Positions 62,698 through 64,000 of a stretch of DNA of 64,000 bases are shown here, piece by piece. Under the pieces are notes generated by a model. The model was given only the letters and a program-made list of their open reading frames with translations, searched no databases and was not told the origin of the DNA. The stretch's first letter is position 1. Each line of letters begins with the position of its first letter. Source of the stretch: Paenarthrobacter nicotinovorans. Lineage in GTDB: Bacteria; Actinomycetota; Actinomycetes; Actinomycetales; Micrococcaceae. The position numbers were made by a program, and so were the translations under genes. The stretch spans positions 186,001-250,000 of the forward strand of contig NZ_SZVS01000003.1 in NCBI RefSeq assembly GCF_007670255.1, in the 5' to 3' direction.

Positions 62698-64000
62698 ATG
62701 ACAGAAACACTTTTCGGTGGTCCCTCCCTGCCTCCCGCATACCCGGAACGCGCTGCCTGGGGTACGGCCCCCAAGCTGCGTGCCTGGCAGCAGGAGGCAC
62801 TTGACCTCTACATGACCCGCAACCCGAAGGACTTCCTCGCTGTGGCAACGCCCGGCGCCGGTAAGACCACCTTCGCCCTGCGTATTGCCACCACGCTGCT
62901 GGACAGCGGGGTGGTCAACCGCGTCACGATCGTGGCACCAACGGACCACCTCAAAAGGCAGTGGGCTGACGCCGCGGCCAGGGTAGGCATCGCCATCGAT
63001 CCGAACTTCAAGAACTCCGACGGCCAGCACGGCAGGGGCTTCGTCGGCGTCGCTGTCACCTACGCCCAGGTGGCCAGCAAGCCGATGCTGCACCGGGCCA
63101 AGACCGAAGCGGCCCGGACCCTGGTGATCCTTGACGAGATCCACCACGGCGGTGAAGCGCTGTCCTGGGGTGATGGGCTTCGCGAGGCTTTTGATCCTGC
63201 TGCGCGCCGCCTTTCCCTGACGGGAACGCCGTTCCGCTCGGACACTTCGCCTATCCCGTTTGTTGAATACGCTGAGGACCGGGACGGGATCCGCAGGTCC
63301 AAAGCCGACTACACCTACGGCTACGGCAACGCGCTGCGGGACCACGTAGTCCGGCCTGTGCTGTTCATGGCGTACTCCGGCCAGATGCGGTGGCGCACCA
63401 GTGCAGGGGATGAGATGGCAGCTTCCCTGGGCGAGGCCGCCGTGACCAAGGACATCACGTCCCAGGCATGGCGGACGGCGCTCAATCCCACCGGCGAGTG
63501 GATCCCGGCGGTTCTGGCAGCTGCGGACAAGCGCCTCAGCGAGGTGCGTCGGACGGTTCCGGATGCCGGTGGCCTGGTGATCGCCACGGACCACGAGGAC
63601 GCCCGTGCCTATGCCGGCCAGTTGAAGAAAATCACGGGCCAGTCGCCCACGGTGATTCTCTCCGACGACTCAAAGGCCTCCAGCAAAATCGAGGAGTTCT
63701 CCGCAGGGGACAAGCGCTGGATGGTGGCCGTGCGCATGGTGTCCGAAGGTGTCGACGTGCCCCGCTTGTCGGTGGGTGTCTATGCCACGTCCACCTCGAC
63801 GCCCCTGTTCTTCGCGCAGGCCGTTGGCCGTTTTGTGCGTGCGCGCAAAAGGGGAGAAACGGCGTCGGTCTTCCTGCCGTCGGTCCCGCCGTTGATGATC
63901 CTCGCCAACACCATGGAAGCCGAGCGCGACCACGCGCTGGACCGCCCGGAAAAGGACGACGACGGGCTGTTCAGTCCGGAGGAAAACCTGATGGCCGAGG
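62698..64000 (+). CDS. DEAD/DEAH-box superfamily 2 helicase (3' end beyond window)
   Basis: 434 codons are visible and the gene continues past the edge. The ATG at 62698 has GGGGGAG five bases upstream. A Q-like opening LRAWQQEAL precedes Walker A ATPGAGKTTFA (50-60). Motif Ib is VTIVAPTDHLKRQW, the DExH box is LVILDEIHHGGEAL, and motif III is LSLTGTPFRSD. The second RecA domain has VSEGVDVPRLSVGVYATST and the arginine-finger motif QAVGRFVRARKRGE. It resembles SSL2/RAD25-type helicases. Its role is not known. Confidence 0.9.
   Translation, partial: MTETLFGGPSLPPAYPERAAWGTAPKLRAWQQEALDLYMTRNPKDFLAVATPGAGKTTFALRIATTLLDSGVVNRVTIVAPTDHLKRQWADAAARVGIAIDPNFKNSDGQHGRGFVGVAVTYAQVASKPMLHRAKTEAARTLVILDEIHHGGEALSWGDGLREAFDPAARRLSLTGTPFRSDTSPIPFVEYAEDRDGIRRSKADYTYGYGNALRDHVVRPVLFMAYSGQMRWRTSAGDEMAASLGEAAVTKDITSQAWRTALNPTGEWIPAVLAAADKRLSEVRRTVPDAGGLVIATDHEDARAYAGQLKKITGQSPTVILSDDSKASSKIEEFSAGDKRWMVAVRMVSEGVDVPRLSVGVYATSTSTPLFFAQAVGRFVRARKRGETASVFLPSVPPLMILANTMEAERDHALDRPEKDDDGLFSPEENLMAE

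Overview
The window is ordinary, gene-dense actinobacterial chromosome with high GC. It looks like a member of the Micrococcaceae (Arthrobacter or Paenarthrobacter type). The reasons are the high GC with GTG and TTG starts, an actinobacterial Rho with a long Arg/Glu/Asp-rich insertion, the mismatch endonuclease NucS, a Kgd-type 2-oxoglutarate enzyme, and the order prfA-prmC-tsaC-wecA-atp operon, which is shared with mycobacteria. I see no insertion sequence, prophage, integrase or CRISPR array.

Layout. 1-3.1 kb: the 5' end of kgd (minus strand) and a tandem pair of CNNM/CBS membrane proteins. 3.2-6.6 kb: a zinc island of znuA-znuC-znuB behind a perfect 11+1+11 bp palindrome, with a Zur-type repressor convergent to it. 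6.7-11 kb: a metallo-hydrolase, a cysteine synthase/desulfhydrase homologue divergent from a rhodanese, an alcohol dehydrogenase and a HIT protein. 11-16 kb: hrpA with an overlapping WYL regulator. 16-19 kb: a GlxA-type regulator, a protealysin-like M4 peptidase with its emfourin-type inhibitor, and tRNA-Arg(CCG). 19.2-22 kb: a three-gene flavin electron-transfer operon (FMN-binding lipoprotein, ApbE flavinyltransferase, RnfD/NqrB-FNR fusion). 22.3-31.2 kb: argS-lysA-hom-thrC-thrB followed by rho. 31.3-37.4 kb: prfA, prmC, tsaC and three genes for a cell-envelope glycan. 37.4-45.9 kb: two AtpI/AtpZ-like genes, atpBEFHAGDC and a DUF2550 gene. 45.9-49.7 kb: a membrane-anchored esterase overlapping an aminoacyl-phosphatidylglycerol synthase-like protein. 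49.8-64 kb: csp, nagA, nucS, small and hydrolase genes, an AI-2E-family permease, an unknown three-TM protein, a thioredoxin-fold/TPR protein, an Old Yellow Enzyme, an ABC exporter, nagB, a DUF3039 protein and a helicase cut by the window end.

Cross-cutting observation. About a dozen genes have a TAGGCT, TAGAAT or TAGATT type -10 hexamer exactly 6-7 nt before the start codon and no spaced Shine-Dalgarno sequence. This indicates pervasive leaderless transcription. The most striking case is a palindromic AGCCTAGGCT at 8446-8455. It gives correctly spaced -10 boxes in both directions, one for a leaderless gene and one for a leaderless 10-codon upstream ORF before the rhodanese gene.

Most genes are well-known housekeeping families. 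The less ordinary parts are the flavin electron-transfer operon, the esterase/lipid-aminoacylation pair, the protease/inhibitor pair, the very long inverted repeat after rho, and several non-coding palindromes and repeats.
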